A stretch of 35,036 nucleotides of DNA from Tyzzerella sp. UBA1042 (GTDB taxonomy: Bacteria > Bacillota > Clostridia > Lachnospirales > Anaerotignaceae): contig DCDZ01000003.1 of assembly GCA_002316675.1 (NCBI GenBank), forward strand, positions 25,261-60,296, written 5' to 3'. This document shows, one piece after another, positions 27,001-34,348 of this stretch (the stretch's first letter is position 1; every line of letters starts with the position of its first letter). The position numbers and the translations under genes are program-made. The notes beneath the pieces were generated by a model. It saw only the letters and a list, made by a program, of their open reading frames with translations. It did no database searches and had not been told where the DNA came from.

Positions 27001-27574
27001 CCACACGGAGCAAATTTTGCTGTTCCCGCTCTAGCTTCGCCGCGGCCTCATTTTTGCGTGTTTTATATTTTACAATACCCGCCGCCTCTTCAAAAATACG
27101 ACGGCGTTCCTCACCCTTTGCACTTAAGATCTCGTCAATTCTTCCTTGGCCGATGATGGAATAGCCTTCCCGTCCCACACCTGTGTCCATAAAAAGCTCT
27201 TGAATATCTTTTAACCGACAGGCGGTTCCGTTAATACGGTATTCACTTTCTCCCGAGCGGAATACCCTTCTGGTCACTTGCACCTCTGTATATTCTAAGG
27301 GCAGTCTTTGATCCTGATTGTCAATGATAATGGAGACCTCCGCAAAGCCCAGCGGTTTTCTATTCTCTGTGCCCGCAAAAATAACATCCTCCATTTTATC
27401 TCCACGCAGGCTTTTTGCTCTTTGCTCTCCCAAAACCCAGCGAACCGCATCGGAAACATTGCTTTTCCCACTGCCGTTGGGACCAACCACTGCCGTCACG
27501 CCTTGGTTAAACTCTAATTTCACTTTTTCAGGAAAAGACTTAAAGCCCTGCAAATCCAGTCTTTTTAAATACAT
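24014..27574 (-). CDS. smc: Chromosome segregation protein SMC
   Basis: A 1186-residue SMC condensin subunit with normal length. The N-terminal head has Walker A GPNGSGKSN (about 32-40) and the following VRWVLGEQ. Two long coiled-coil arms (about 170-500 and 670-1010) flank a hinge around 515-665 ending near LDGDILNPGGAMTGGS. The C-terminal head carries signature LSGGERA (about 1089-1095) and Walker B CILDEIEAALDD (about 1114-1125). It loads with ScpA/ScpB to organise chromosomes. GAGGTG precedes the ATG. In many Firmicutes rnc precedes smc; here pyrC does, 22 bases away. Confidence 0.97.
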   Translation of the reverse strand: MYLKRLDLQGFKSFPEKVKLEFNQGVTAVVGPNGSGKSNVSDAVRWVLGEQRAKSLRGDKMEDVIFAGTENRKPLGFAEVSIIIDNQDQRLPLEYTEVQVTRRVFRSGESEYRINGTACRLKDIQELFMDTGVGREGYSIIGQGRIDEILSAKGEERRRIFEEAAGIVKYKTRKNEAAAKLEREQQNLLRVEDIICELAVRLEPLEQQSETAKRYLALKEELKQGEVAAFCRDLDRMEQDLEKASADKKGAEEQLGQYQLQEERDQEWLKNCKEKSEEMDVLLQQQSKEIGELKAEKERNEGQIRLTEAQKQNASANLARMGEELTQKQEQIKGNEKQMELTNSRMTAMRIELEQQQTQLAKLEEAYANISASLHHDETQAESFKDEIFEQIKAGTEAKGEIAKLEALQAQFLSRQEQLREEKEHLESRIHQFEVHIQALEKQKEEMNQTVSSLEKELLALEQDRFKAQRGSAEIQNCLLKENKDLGQMQSRFSVLKEMERENEGFFHSVKSLLSLPDKEKRGICGAVGQLLKVDELYEVAIEGALGAAVQNVVTKTEEDAREAIRYLKEKSLGRATFLPITAIKGRTFDGRPSILDENGVLGLAHTLVDVECAYQQIAESLLGRTIIVDTIDNAVGLAKKYRHQYKMVTLDGDILNPGGAMTGGSKQKKAAHIFSRGREIRSLREKIEGAGKAVKDLQERLALIHEDLEKMEEQSVEKRLELQKLSVTLNGILSDGEKSKNDAKETEEHLARIALEERQLSEQISHAAGDIEKSKQALVLSESRIQDANAELLQFQENVTGEKGKRDTLMTEITALKIGISKNGQNISNIEDTVLRLRTENTELSRQREAGKAKIASMEQDIAETEKAKAVLEEKALSLEEKVFTLQQALEETTKKKLAFAQETVTLEERARENSEYARRMENELFRLETKMEKIEEEKIRITAQIWEEYEMTHRMAKEYHANWQGESCRSVKEIRGEIRALGDVNVAAIEQYKEVKERYTFLTQQREDILEAEEKLRDMIEELSALMEKQFKDQFQRISESFSRVFQEMFGGGKAYLKLVDTQRVLESPIEIIAQPPGKNLQNMQLLSGGERALTAIAILFSILYLKPSPFCILDEIEAALDDANVSRFAQYLKKFAVDTQFIVITHRKGTMEYADVMYGVTMQEKGISKLISVDFSEQGKDAI

Positions 27575-27596
27575 TGCCCCACCTCGCTCGTTTTTG

Positions 27597-28868
27597 TTAC
27601 ATGATTAATCTGCCGCCTACCATGGTATAAATCACCCTGCCCTGCACTTCCCAATCAGCAAAGAGTGAAAATTTCGCTTTGGAAGCAAAATGCCTCGGGT
27701 CAATACGATAGCCTTGCCGAAAATCCACCACAATCAAGTCTGCATCCTTTCCCTTGGCAATGCTTCCCTTATTTTCAAGCTTTAATATTTTTGCAGGCCG
27801 GATACTCATGAAATCAACCAAATTGGCCAAGGAAATCAAGCCCGATTTCACCAGCCCCGTATAGCTTAGTGCAAATGCCGTTTCCAAGGAAGAGATGCCA
27901 TAAACTGCGCTGTGAAACACCTTGTTTTTGTCCCCCTCGTTGGAGGGGCTGTGCCCGGAAGCAATGACATCTATGATGCCATCGGCAATGCCCTTTTGTA
28001 TTGCTTCTACATCCTCTTGGGTACGCAACGGCGGATTTACCTTTGCCAAGGTATTGTAATTCCCCACGGCTTCCTCTGTCAGAAGGAAATAATGGGGGCA
28101 AGTTTCCCCCGTTATCTTGGCACCTCTTTTTTTCGCCTCTCGCATCAGCTGCACAGAGCCTTTTGTGCTCACATGGGCAATATGAAGCCTTGCCCCTGTA
28201 TTTTCCGCCAATATGATATTTCTGGCCACCATAACCTCTTCCGCTTCTCGGGGCATTCCGGCCAAACCCAGATAAGAGGCTGTAAAGCCCTCATTCATAA
28301 CACCCTTGCCCGACAAACCCCGGTCTTCACAATGGGTAATAACAGGCAGGTCAAACATTTTTACATACCTCATGACATTTCGTAAAAAAGAGGCTTCGTC
28401 CGTCAATTCATCCCCATCGGAAACCCCTACAATGCCCGCCTCGTACATCTCGCCGATTTCCGCCATTTCCTGCCCCTTACAGCCAATGGACATACTCCCA
28501 TAGGGATAAATATTCACCAAAGCATGGTTTTTTGATTTTGAAACGATATATTCCACAACGGTTTTATTATCAATGGCAGGGTTGGTATTGGGCTCACAGG
28601 TAATGGTTGTAAATCCGCCTCTGGCGGCGCTGCGGGAAACCGTTTCAATATCCTCTAAATATTCAAACCCCGGGTCGCAAATATTGCAGTGCATATCGAT
28701 TAAGCCGGGCAAAACCGTATTTCCATCAATATCCATTACCCTTTCGGCATCCGCCTTCAAATTTTTGCCGATCTCCTCTATGATTCCGTTTACCACATAA
28801 ATATCGTATAGCGCCTCCTCTTGAAACCCGGGAGATACCACACGACAGTTTTTCAACAGTGTTTTCAT
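27597..28868 (-). CDS. pyrC: Dihydroorotase-family protein (PyrC-like, catalytic residues altered)
   Basis: A 423-residue type I dihydroorotase-family amidohydrolase with full length and clear homology (EPNTNP, THCED, IAHVSTKGS, GETCPHYFLL). Key sites differ from active enzymes. The metal motif HxH reads His60-Cys-Asn62 in DMHCNICDPG, and the catalytic TDHAPH region reads SGHSPS, so the catalytic Asp is Gly305. Asp151, His179 and His232 are still there. This pattern is like the inactive PyrC' proteins that support aspartate carbamoyltransferase in Pseudomonas; a changed reaction is the alternative. Its ATG overlaps the pyrB stop as ATGA. A canonical dihydroorotase would be expected elsewhere in the genome. 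Confidence 0.85.
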   Translation of the reverse strand: MKTLLKNCRVVSPGFQEEALYDIYVVNGIIEEIGKNLKADAERVMDIDGNTVLPGLIDMHCNICDPGFEYLEDIETVSRSAARGGFTTITCEPNTNPAIDNKTVVEYIVSKSKNHALVNIYPYGSMSIGCKGQEMAEIGEMYEAGIVGVSDGDELTDEASFLRNVMRYVKMFDLPVITHCEDRGLSGKGVMNEGFTASYLGLAGMPREAEEVMVARNIILAENTGARLHIAHVSTKGSVQLMREAKKRGAKITGETCPHYFLLTEEAVGNYNTLAKVNPPLRTQEDVEAIQKGIADGIIDVIASGHSPSNEGDKNKVFHSAVYGISSLETAFALSYTGLVKSGLISLANLVDFMSIRPAKILKLENKGSIAKGKDADLIVVDFRQGYRIDPRHFASKAKFSLFADWEVQGRVIYTMVGGRLIM

Positions 28869-29794
28869 CGAAAAGTCCCTCCCATTTGTGTCAAAATATA
28901 ATACATTGCCATACGAACAGCCACGCTATTGGCAATTTGGTCGTTTATAATGCATTGGGGGCCGTTAATGACACCGGAAGAAATTTCAATACCGCGGCGA
29001 ATGGGGCCGGGATGCATCACAATGGCATCCTTTTTTGCATAACGCAGCAAGGCCTCATCAATGCGGAAAAACCGCTTATATTCGTCCAAAGAAGGCAAAA
29101 CCATGGTATTTTGGCTATCCTTATGCATTCTGGTGGTTAAAATAACATCCGCATTATTGATGGCTTCTCGAGCATCATAGCAAACCTCTACGCCGAATTT
29201 ATCTACCGCAGGAGGAATTAAAGTAGGAGGGCCTGCAACACGCACCTCTGCCCCAAGCTTGGTCAGCGCCCAAATGTTGCTTTTGGATACACGGCTATGG
29301 ATCAAATCGCCGATGATGGCAACCCGAAGGCCTGCAAAGCTGCCCTTTTGCTCCTTAATGGTCAATAAATCCAACAAGGATTGCCCGGGGTTTTCGTTAA
29401 ACCCATCTCCCGCATTGATGACCGACGCCCCAACCGTGCTTGCCAAAAACTGAGGCGCTCCCGCCATGGGGTGACGCAGTATAATAAAATCAGCGCCCAT
29501 TTGGTCAACCAGCTGTCCCATATCCCGTAGGCTGTCAAACTCTCTATTTTGAATAGAGCCGGTCATATCCACCACGCTGGCACTCAAATGCCTTGCCGCC
29601 AGCTCATAGGAAAGCTTTGCCCTGGCGCTTGCCTCATAAAAAAGAATTATGACCGATTTTCCCCTTAAATGCGGTGTTGTTTTATTTTTTTGACTGAGAA
29701 TATACTTCATGGTTTCTGCCGTTCCCAAAATATAGCGAATATCCTCCGCAGACAGGTCCTTCAGACCAAAAAAATCCTTTTTTATCAGCGGCAT
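28865..29794 (-). CDS. pyrB: Aspartate carbamoyltransferase-family protein (PyrB-like, catalytic residues altered)
   Basis: A 309-residue transcarbamylase with the length and architecture of PyrB. Conserved parts include ILRHP, INAGDG, HSRVSKSNI and MHPGPIRRGIEI. Several active-site residues are changed relative to aspartate carbamoyltransferase: the carbamoyl-phosphate motif STRT is SARA (56-59), the 80s-loop SKGE is QNRE (82-85), HPTQ is NPGQ (135-138) and the aspartate-loop RVQ is RMH (222-224). Such loss suggests weak, altered or absent catalysis. AGGAGG lies 7 bases before the ATG. It overlaps pyrC by 4 bases, and no pyrI regulatory gene is nearby. Confidence 0.85.
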   Translation of the reverse strand: MPLIKKDFFGLKDLSAEDIRYILGTAETMKYILSQKNKTTPHLRGKSVIILFYEASARAKLSYELAARHLSASVVDMTGSIQNREFDSLRDMGQLVDQMGADFIILRHPMAGAPQFLASTVGASVINAGDGFNENPGQSLLDLLTIKEQKGSFAGLRVAIIGDLIHSRVSKSNIWALTKLGAEVRVAGPPTLIPPAVDKFGVEVCYDAREAINNADVILTTRMHKDSQNTMVLPSLDEYKRFFRIDEALLRYAKKDAIVMHPGPIRRGIEISSGVINGPQCIINDQIANSVAVRMAMYYILTQMGGTFR

Positions 29795-29812
29795 TTCCTA
29801 ACCTCCTAAACT

Positions 29813-30727
29813 CTATGCTTTTAAACGTGCCAGAAGCTTTGCAAAATTTTCCGGCAAAGGCGCTTCAAATTCCATGTACTGCCCTGTTGTAGGATGCAGG
29901 AAGCCTAAAACACGGGCGTGCAAAGCCTGTCCCTGCAAATGCATGGGCTGTTTTTTCGGCCCATACACCATATCCCCCAAAAGGGGATGCCCAATATAGG
30001 CCATATGCACACGAATTTGATGGGTTCTGCCCGTTTCCAGCTGTGCCTCAATCAGCGTAAAATTGCCCATACGCTCCAGTACCCGATAATGGGTAACTGC
30101 CCTTCGGCTATGCTTGTGGGTAATCGCCATCTTTTTACGGTCCAAGGGGTTTCTGCCAATGGGCTGATCTACCGTGCCCTCTTCCTTCCGAAAACCATGA
30201 AATACAATGGCATTGTATTTTCTGGTAATGCTATGCTCCGCCAGCTGTTCCGCCAAGGAGCGGTGAGCGGTGTCATTTTTTGCAACCATTAAAACCCCCG
30301 AGGTATCCTTATCTATGCGGTGGACAATGCCCGGGCGCTTCTCTCCGTTAATACCCGAAAGTTCTTCCCCGCAATGATACATCAATGCATTCACAAGGGT
30401 GCCCGAGGTGTGCCCCGGCGCAGGATGCACCACCATGCCTTGGGGTTTATTCACCACGATGACATCCTCATCCTCATACAAAATATCCAAGGGTATCTCT
30501 TCCGGAAGAATTTCCACAGTCCTTGCTTCGGGAACCTCAACATTTATAATATCCTTTTCCCGCAGCTTATAATTCCCTTTGACCCCGGCACCGTTTAGCC
30601 GCACATGGCCTTCTTCCATCAGCCGCTGCACCGCACTTCTGGATAGTTTCTCCATATTGTCTGCAATAAAAACATCAATACGGCAGCCCCGATCCTCGCG
30701 CTCTGCTCCAAATGTAAAATACTCCAT
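29813..30727 (-). CDS. RluD-family pseudouridine synthase
   Basis: A 304-residue RluA/RluD-type pseudouridine synthase that isomerises uridines in 23S rRNA. An N-terminal S4 RNA-binding domain (about 14-75) includes RIDVFIADNMEKLSRSAVQRL. The catalytic domain has KPQGMVVHP and HRIDKDTSGVL, with the catalytic Asp at about 139, then GRTHQIRVH. The ATG at 30727 is 9 bases from AAGG; an alternative ATG at 30736 overlaps the end of lspA but touches the ribosome site. It follows lspA directly, the usual arrangement in Firmicutes. Confidence 0.93.
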   Translation of the reverse strand: MEYFTFGAEREDRGCRIDVFIADNMEKLSRSAVQRLMEEGHVRLNGAGVKGNYKLREKDIINVEVPEARTVEILPEEIPLDILYEDEDVIVVNKPQGMVVHPAPGHTSGTLVNALMYHCGEELSGINGEKRPGIVHRIDKDTSGVLMVAKNDTAHRSLAEQLAEHSITRKYNAIVFHGFRKEEGTVDQPIGRNPLDRKKMAITHKHSRRAVTHYRVLERMGNFTLIEAQLETGRTHQIRVHMAYIGHPLLGDMVYGPKKQPMHLQGQALHARVLGFLHPTTGQYMEFEAPLPENFAKLLARLKA

Positions 30728-30728
30728 A

Positions 30729-31211
30729 TTATTCATCCTTCTTTTCTTCCTCCGGCTCTTTTATGACAAAGAGAATCAAAAAAGCCAAAATACACACGCC
30801 AACCACCACATAGATATCCGCCACATTAAACACAGGGAAATCGATGAATGCAAAGGCAAAAAAATCCACCACATAGCCTCTGAATATGCGATCTAACATA
30901 TTCCCCAATGCGCCGGAAAAAATGAGTACCATGACCATGCGCACAAGCTGATATTCCTTTGTTTTTGGCAGTTTCGTGTAATAGAAGATCAAGGCAATGG
31001 TAATCACAATGGTCAAAAGTAATATAAACCACCTTTGCCCGGAAAACATACCAAAAGCAACGCCCCTGTTTTCAACAAAAATGAAATTCAAAAACCATTT
31101 TATAAATTCCATAGAGCCTACGGGTTTTAAATAAACCAAAGCAAAATATTTTGTAATCTGATCCAAGCCCACTAAAATTACGGTTGCTACCGCAGGTATT
31201 AACCACATCAT
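30729..31211 (-). CDS. lspA: Lipoprotein signal peptidase (signal peptidase II)
   Basis: A 160-residue LspA with four membrane helices. It cleaves the signal peptide of diacylglyceryl-modified prolipoproteins. Motifs: GLDQITKYFA near the N-terminus, FVENRGVAFG, GALGNMLDR and the two catalytic Asp motifs YVVDFF (Asp116) and FNVADIY (Asp132). It ends with an acidic and lysine-rich cytoplasmic tail. AAGG lies 8 bases before the first of two ATG codons. It is the first gene after the divIVA terminator, and its own promoter is not clear in the roughly 200 bases between. Confidence 0.96.
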   Translation of the reverse strand: MMWLIPAVATVILVGLDQITKYFALVYLKPVGSMEFIKWFLNFIFVENRGVAFGMFSGQRWFILLLTIVITIALIFYYTKLPKTKEYQLVRMVMVLIFSGALGNMLDRIFRGYVVDFFAFAFIDFPVFNVADIYVVVGVCILAFLILFVIKEPEEEKKDE

Positions 31212-31410
31212 ATTTTCATCCTTTTAATATTATTTTCAAATTTTCCCAAACTGAACCGAATTGAAATGACAGTAGTCCCCAAATATAGTCCAGTTTGAAA
31301 GCTTGCACCGGCAAATACACCAAAATGCAAAATAGCCGTGGCAGCAAAAATGCTTTGTCACAGCTTATTTTAGACGCCAACACAGCTGCGGAAGACCACG
31401 CAAACCACAG

Positions 31411-31450
31411 AAAAAAGCGGCTTACGGCAAAAGTCCCCTGTTCGCCGCTT
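31411..31450 (-). terminator. Terminator after divIVA
   Basis: On the minus strand AAGCGGC and GCCGCTT (31444-31450 and 31415-31421) close a long loop and are followed by TTTTTT. It begins about 10 bases after the divIVA stop and separates the division cluster from lspA. Between it and lspA (31212-31410) nothing else was recognised. Confidence 0.7.
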
Positions 31451-31459
31451 CCTGGCACA

Positions 31460-31945
31460 TTATTCGTTTGCTTTACGCTCTTCATCCTTTTCGGCAAGGA
31501 TCTCATTTTTATCTAACAGCTCAATTTCTGCATACAATAAAAGCTTCACTCGGGTACGCATTAATTCATAACGGTTTTGCAAAGCAACGAGTTCTTGCTC
31601 CAATTCATAGGTTTTTATTCTTGCGCTTTGCAGAATTTCTTCTCCCTGCAGCTTTGCATTTTCAATGATTGCTTTTGCCTCCGCCGCTGCCGCCGCTTTT
31701 GTTTCCTCCGCCGCAGCCTCTGCTAAGGTTAAGGTGCGCTCCAAGGTTTTTTCAAAATTAGAAAGCCGATCAGGCTGCGCAGAAGGCTGGACTACTTTTT
31801 CCTGTACCTTTTCCTTTTTGCTTTCTTCATAAAGTCGTTCATAATCTTCATAAAGATCATCCAAAAAGGTATCCACTTCCTCGGGAGAATAGCCAACGGA
31901 AACCTTCTTAAAATCCTTAGTGGCAATATCATTTGGTGTAATCAC
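31460..31945 (-). CDS. divIVA: DivIVA-family cell division protein
   Basis: A 161-residue DivIVA-like coiled-coil protein. The N-terminal membrane-binding segment PNDIATKDFKKVSVGYSPEEV matches the family, followed by DTFLDDLYEDYERLYEESKK. A second coiled coil with an Ala-rich region runs through residues 75-140. DivIVA proteins mark negatively curved membrane at division sites and poles. The start is GTG at 31945 with AGGAGGG about 7 bases upstream. It is last in the sepF-yggT-ylmH-divIVA cluster. Confidence 0.94.
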   Translation of the reverse strand: MITPNDIATKDFKKVSVGYSPEEVDTFLDDLYEDYERLYEESKKEKVQEKVVQPSAQPDRLSNFEKTLERTLTLAEAAAEETKAAAAAEAKAIIENAKLQGEEILQSARIKTYELEQELVALQNRYELMRTRVKLLLYAEIELLDKNEILAEKDEERKANE

Positions 31946-31962
31946 GCAAAAACCCTCCTAAT

Positions 31963-32754
31963 CTAAATGTACATTTCCAGTTCCAGCCCAATTCTGTCTT
32001 TTTTCGTTCTTCCGCCGACCTCGCCCACGCGGAAGCGACCCAGCCCTCGGGCAGAAACCATATCCCCTGTTTTCAATATGTATGACGCACTGGTCACGGT
32101 GGCCCAGTTTACGTTTACCTTCTCACCACGAATCAGCATCTGCGCCTTTCCCCTGGACAACCGAAGAGCTTCCCCTAAAATTCCGTCAAGGCGCATAGAC
32201 GCTACGGTTACACGGCGGCTTTCTGTGCGTTTGGGCACCACAGCCTGTGCTTTCTCAAGCTTTGTAACCAGAACCGCTGTTTTGGAAACCTTGTCTAAAT
32301 TGGCTGCAATATATTCCGCCATTTCCGCCTCGGCAAAGCATACTGCCCCCTCCTCGGAAACGAAAATATCGCCCAATTTCCCCCGTTCAATCCCCAAGCC
32401 CAAGATGGAACCAAGGTAGTCTCTATGGCTTAAATCCGTCTGTCCAAACTTTTTATTTTTCGGTATAATCTGTAATGCTGCAATGGGGAAAGCCTCATGG
32501 GAAAGCCCCTTTTGCTTCGGAGAAAACCCCAGCCTTCTCCGCTCTGCATCCTCTATTCCGCCAAAGGAAAGTATGTCTAATTCCCCAAGGCTTTTCATGC
32601 GTTCCAAAAACCTTTCGCATTTCCCAGCATCCATAAAATCCGTAAATTGTGCTTCGTGCCTTCTCAACGCAAAGGCTGCTTGATCCAAGGCATTGGCAAA
32701 AAGCAGTCTTTCCTCCTGATCCCCGATGCTCTTTAACATTTCCTGCTTATTCAA
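31963..32754 (-). CDS. ylmH: YlmH-family S4-domain RNA-binding protein
   Basis: A 263-residue YlmH-family protein. The N-terminal region (FANALDQAAFALRRHEAQFTDF, then GGIEDAERRRLGFSP) is followed by HRDYLGSILGLGIERGKLGDI and a C-terminal S4 domain (RLDGILGEALRLSRGKAQML onward). In B. subtilis YlmH is linked to ribosome quality control and rescue of stalled ribosomes. The likely start is TTG at 32754 with GGGTGAT just upstream; an in-frame ATG at 32739 has a poorer site. Confidence 0.93.
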   Translation of the reverse strand: MNKQEMLKSIGDQEERLLFANALDQAAFALRRHEAQFTDFMDAGKCERFLERMKSLGELDILSFGGIEDAERRRLGFSPKQKGLSHEAFPIAALQIIPKNKKFGQTDLSHRDYLGSILGLGIERGKLGDIFVSEEGAVCFAEAEMAEYIAANLDKVSKTAVLVTKLEKAQAVVPKRTESRRVTVASMRLDGILGEALRLSRGKAQMLIRGEKVNVNWATVTSASYILKTGDMVSARGLGRFRVGEVGGRTKKDRIGLELEMYI

Positions 32755-32769
32755 AGTATCACCCGCTTC

Positions 32770-33057
32770 TTACAGCATTGTAATCAGCCCAAGAAGCAAC
32801 TGCTTGAGCAACATCATTAAAATCAGCGCAATGACCGGAGAAAAATCCAGCATCATCCCTCCGCCAAGGGGGGATTTCTCCAACATTCTGCGGCAAGGGC
32901 CCAGTATCGGCTCCGTCATACTATACAAAAACTGGCCGATGGGGTTATTAAAGCCCATAGGCAGCCACGAAAGAATGATGCGCCCAAAAATCAAAAGCTC
33001 CATGACATAGAAAAATACGTCAACCGCCTTCATTAGTAATACACTTAAGTTTTCCAA
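32770..33057 (-). CDS. YggT-family membrane protein
   Basis: A 95-residue YggT/YlmG protein with two membrane segments and the conserved middle block ILSWLP, then NPIGQFLYSMTEPILGPCRR. It is an integral membrane protein in division clusters with unclear function. The frame begins with TTG at 33057, about 10 bases after AAGGTGG, which lies in the end of sepF. The next in-frame ATG has no ribosome site. It lies between sepF and ylmH as in other Firmicutes. Confidence 0.92.
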   Translation of the reverse strand: MENLSVLLMKAVDVFFYVMELLIFGRIILSWLPMGFNNPIGQFLYSMTEPILGPCRRMLEKSPLGGGMMLDFSPVIALILMMLLKQLLLGLITML

Positions 33058-33072
33058 TATTCCATTCCCACC

Positions 33073-33585
33073 TTATCTACCGCTGTTTACCCATGGAAGA
33101 ATAACTCCCTTTGTTTTCAGTTCCTCCTTGAAATCTCCCGAAATATCAACATTCTCCGGTGCAATAATAAAAATATTATTTGCAACCCGCTGTATAGAAC
33201 CTTCCAAGGAATAACAAGTACCGCTTAAAAAATCCATAATGCGCTGTGCAATAGGATATTCAACCTTCTCAAGATTCACCACAACAGGACGTTTTGTTTT
33301 AATTTGATCACAAATTTCCTGTGCATCCTCATAACAGCTAGGCTTAATAATGACAACCTGCATCTGTACGTTTGTATTAATACTGTAAACCTGAGGGGCT
33401 ACCTTAGGTGCAAATTTGCGAGGCGCAGGTGCTGCATACTCCGTCTCTCTGGAAACCTCACGTAAGCCATATCCTCCGGGGGCCGCTTCCCTCACAGGAA
33501 CATCATAATCCTCATCCTCATAATATTCATCATCATCATATTCTCCAAACATTAAATCCTTCATTTTCTCGAATAATCTAGCCAC
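33073..33585 (-). CDS. sepF: Cell division protein SepF
   Basis: A 170-residue SepF, which links FtsZ filaments to the membrane. The N-terminal amphipathic anchor MARLFEKMKDLMFG is followed by an acidic, Tyr/Asp-rich linker (about 15-65) and the C-terminal FtsZ-binding domain with QVVIIKPSCYEDAQEICDQI, RPVVVNLE and RIMDFLSGTCYSLEGSIQR. The start is GTG at 33585, after GGAGG with 10-base spacing. Membrane targeting by the first helix is typical of the family. Confidence 0.96.
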   Translation of the reverse strand: MARLFEKMKDLMFGEYDDDEYYEDEDYDVPVREAAPGGYGLREVSRETEYAAPAPRKFAPKVAPQVYSINTNVQMQVVIIKPSCYEDAQEICDQIKTKRPVVVNLEKVEYPIAQRIMDFLSGTCYSLEGSIQRVANNIFIIAPENVDISGDFKEELKTKGVILPWVNSGR

Positions 33586-33619
33586 TTTTCTGCTTCCTCC
33601 TAATCGTTACAATTTTTTA

Positions 33620-34324
33620 CTATGCTAACTTTGTGTAGTCTCTTTCACCAAAAATTCCTGTGCCGACCCGAACGATGGTTGCCCCTTCCTCAATGGCAAC
33701 TTGATAATCTCCTGTCATTCCCATGGAAAGTACGTCCATTTTTATATTATCAATTTTTTTCTCATTGATGTCAACCTGTAATTGCTTCATTTGCCGGAAA
33801 TATTCCCTGTTATCCTCCGCATTTTCAACAAAAGGTGCCACTGTCATCAGACCTCTGACACACAAATGGGGAAGTTTTGCAATTTCTCTGAGAAAAGCCT
33901 CGGTATTTTGGGGTACTATGCCAAATTTGCTTTTCTCCTCCCCTATATTCACCTCCACCAAAACATCCATAACAAGACCCTTGGCCGCGGCTCTCTTTTC
34001 AATTTCATGGGCAAGCTTCAAGCTTTCCACAGAGTGGATCATTTCTACCTTATCAATAATATACTTCACCTTGTTTGTCTGCAGGTGGCCGATCAAATGC
34101 CAATGCACACCCTCCCCCACAGGCTCATACTTATCCATTATTTCCTGCACCTTATTTTCACCCAAGGAATTCAGCCCACAGGCCACCGCTTGGCGTATGG
34201 TTTCCACCGTTTGGGTTTTGCTGACTGCCAAAAGCAGAATATCTTCTCGTTTTTTGCCGCATTTTTTGGCTGCGACGGCAACCTTTTCCTCTACTGTATG
34301 AATATTTTGTTCTATGATACCCAT
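33620..34324 (-). CDS. yggS: YggS-family pyridoxal phosphate homeostasis protein
   Basis: A 234-residue alanine racemase-fold PLP-binding protein (PLPBP). Lys36 in LLAVSKTQ is the PLP Schiff-base residue. Further family motifs are FGENKVQE-like LGENKVQEIMDKY, HWHLIGHLQTNK, SMGMTGDYQVAIEEGATIVRVGTGIFG. The family maintains pyridoxal phosphate balance and has no known enzyme activity. AAGGA precedes the ATG. It sits at the head of the division cluster, after the partial hlyD-like gene (24-base gap), a common arrangement. Confidence 0.95.
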   Translation of the reverse strand: MGIIEQNIHTVEEKVAVAAKKCGKKREDILLLAVSKTQTVETIRQAVACGLNSLGENKVQEIMDKYEPVGEGVHWHLIGHLQTNKVKYIIDKVEMIHSVESLKLAHEIEKRAAAKGLVMDVLVEVNIGEEKSKFGIVPQNTEAFLREIAKLPHLCVRGLMTVAPFVENAEDNREYFRQMKQLQVDINEKKIDNIKMDVLSMGMTGDYQVAIEEGATIVRVGTGIFGERDYTKLA

Positions 34325-34348
34325 ATTCGTCTTTCCTTTCTGAATGAA

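Noticed and set aside
31216..31506. 96-residue minus-strand open frame between divIVA and lspA
   Set aside because: It overlaps the divIVA 3' end and its terminator, has no ribosome site and no recognised domain.
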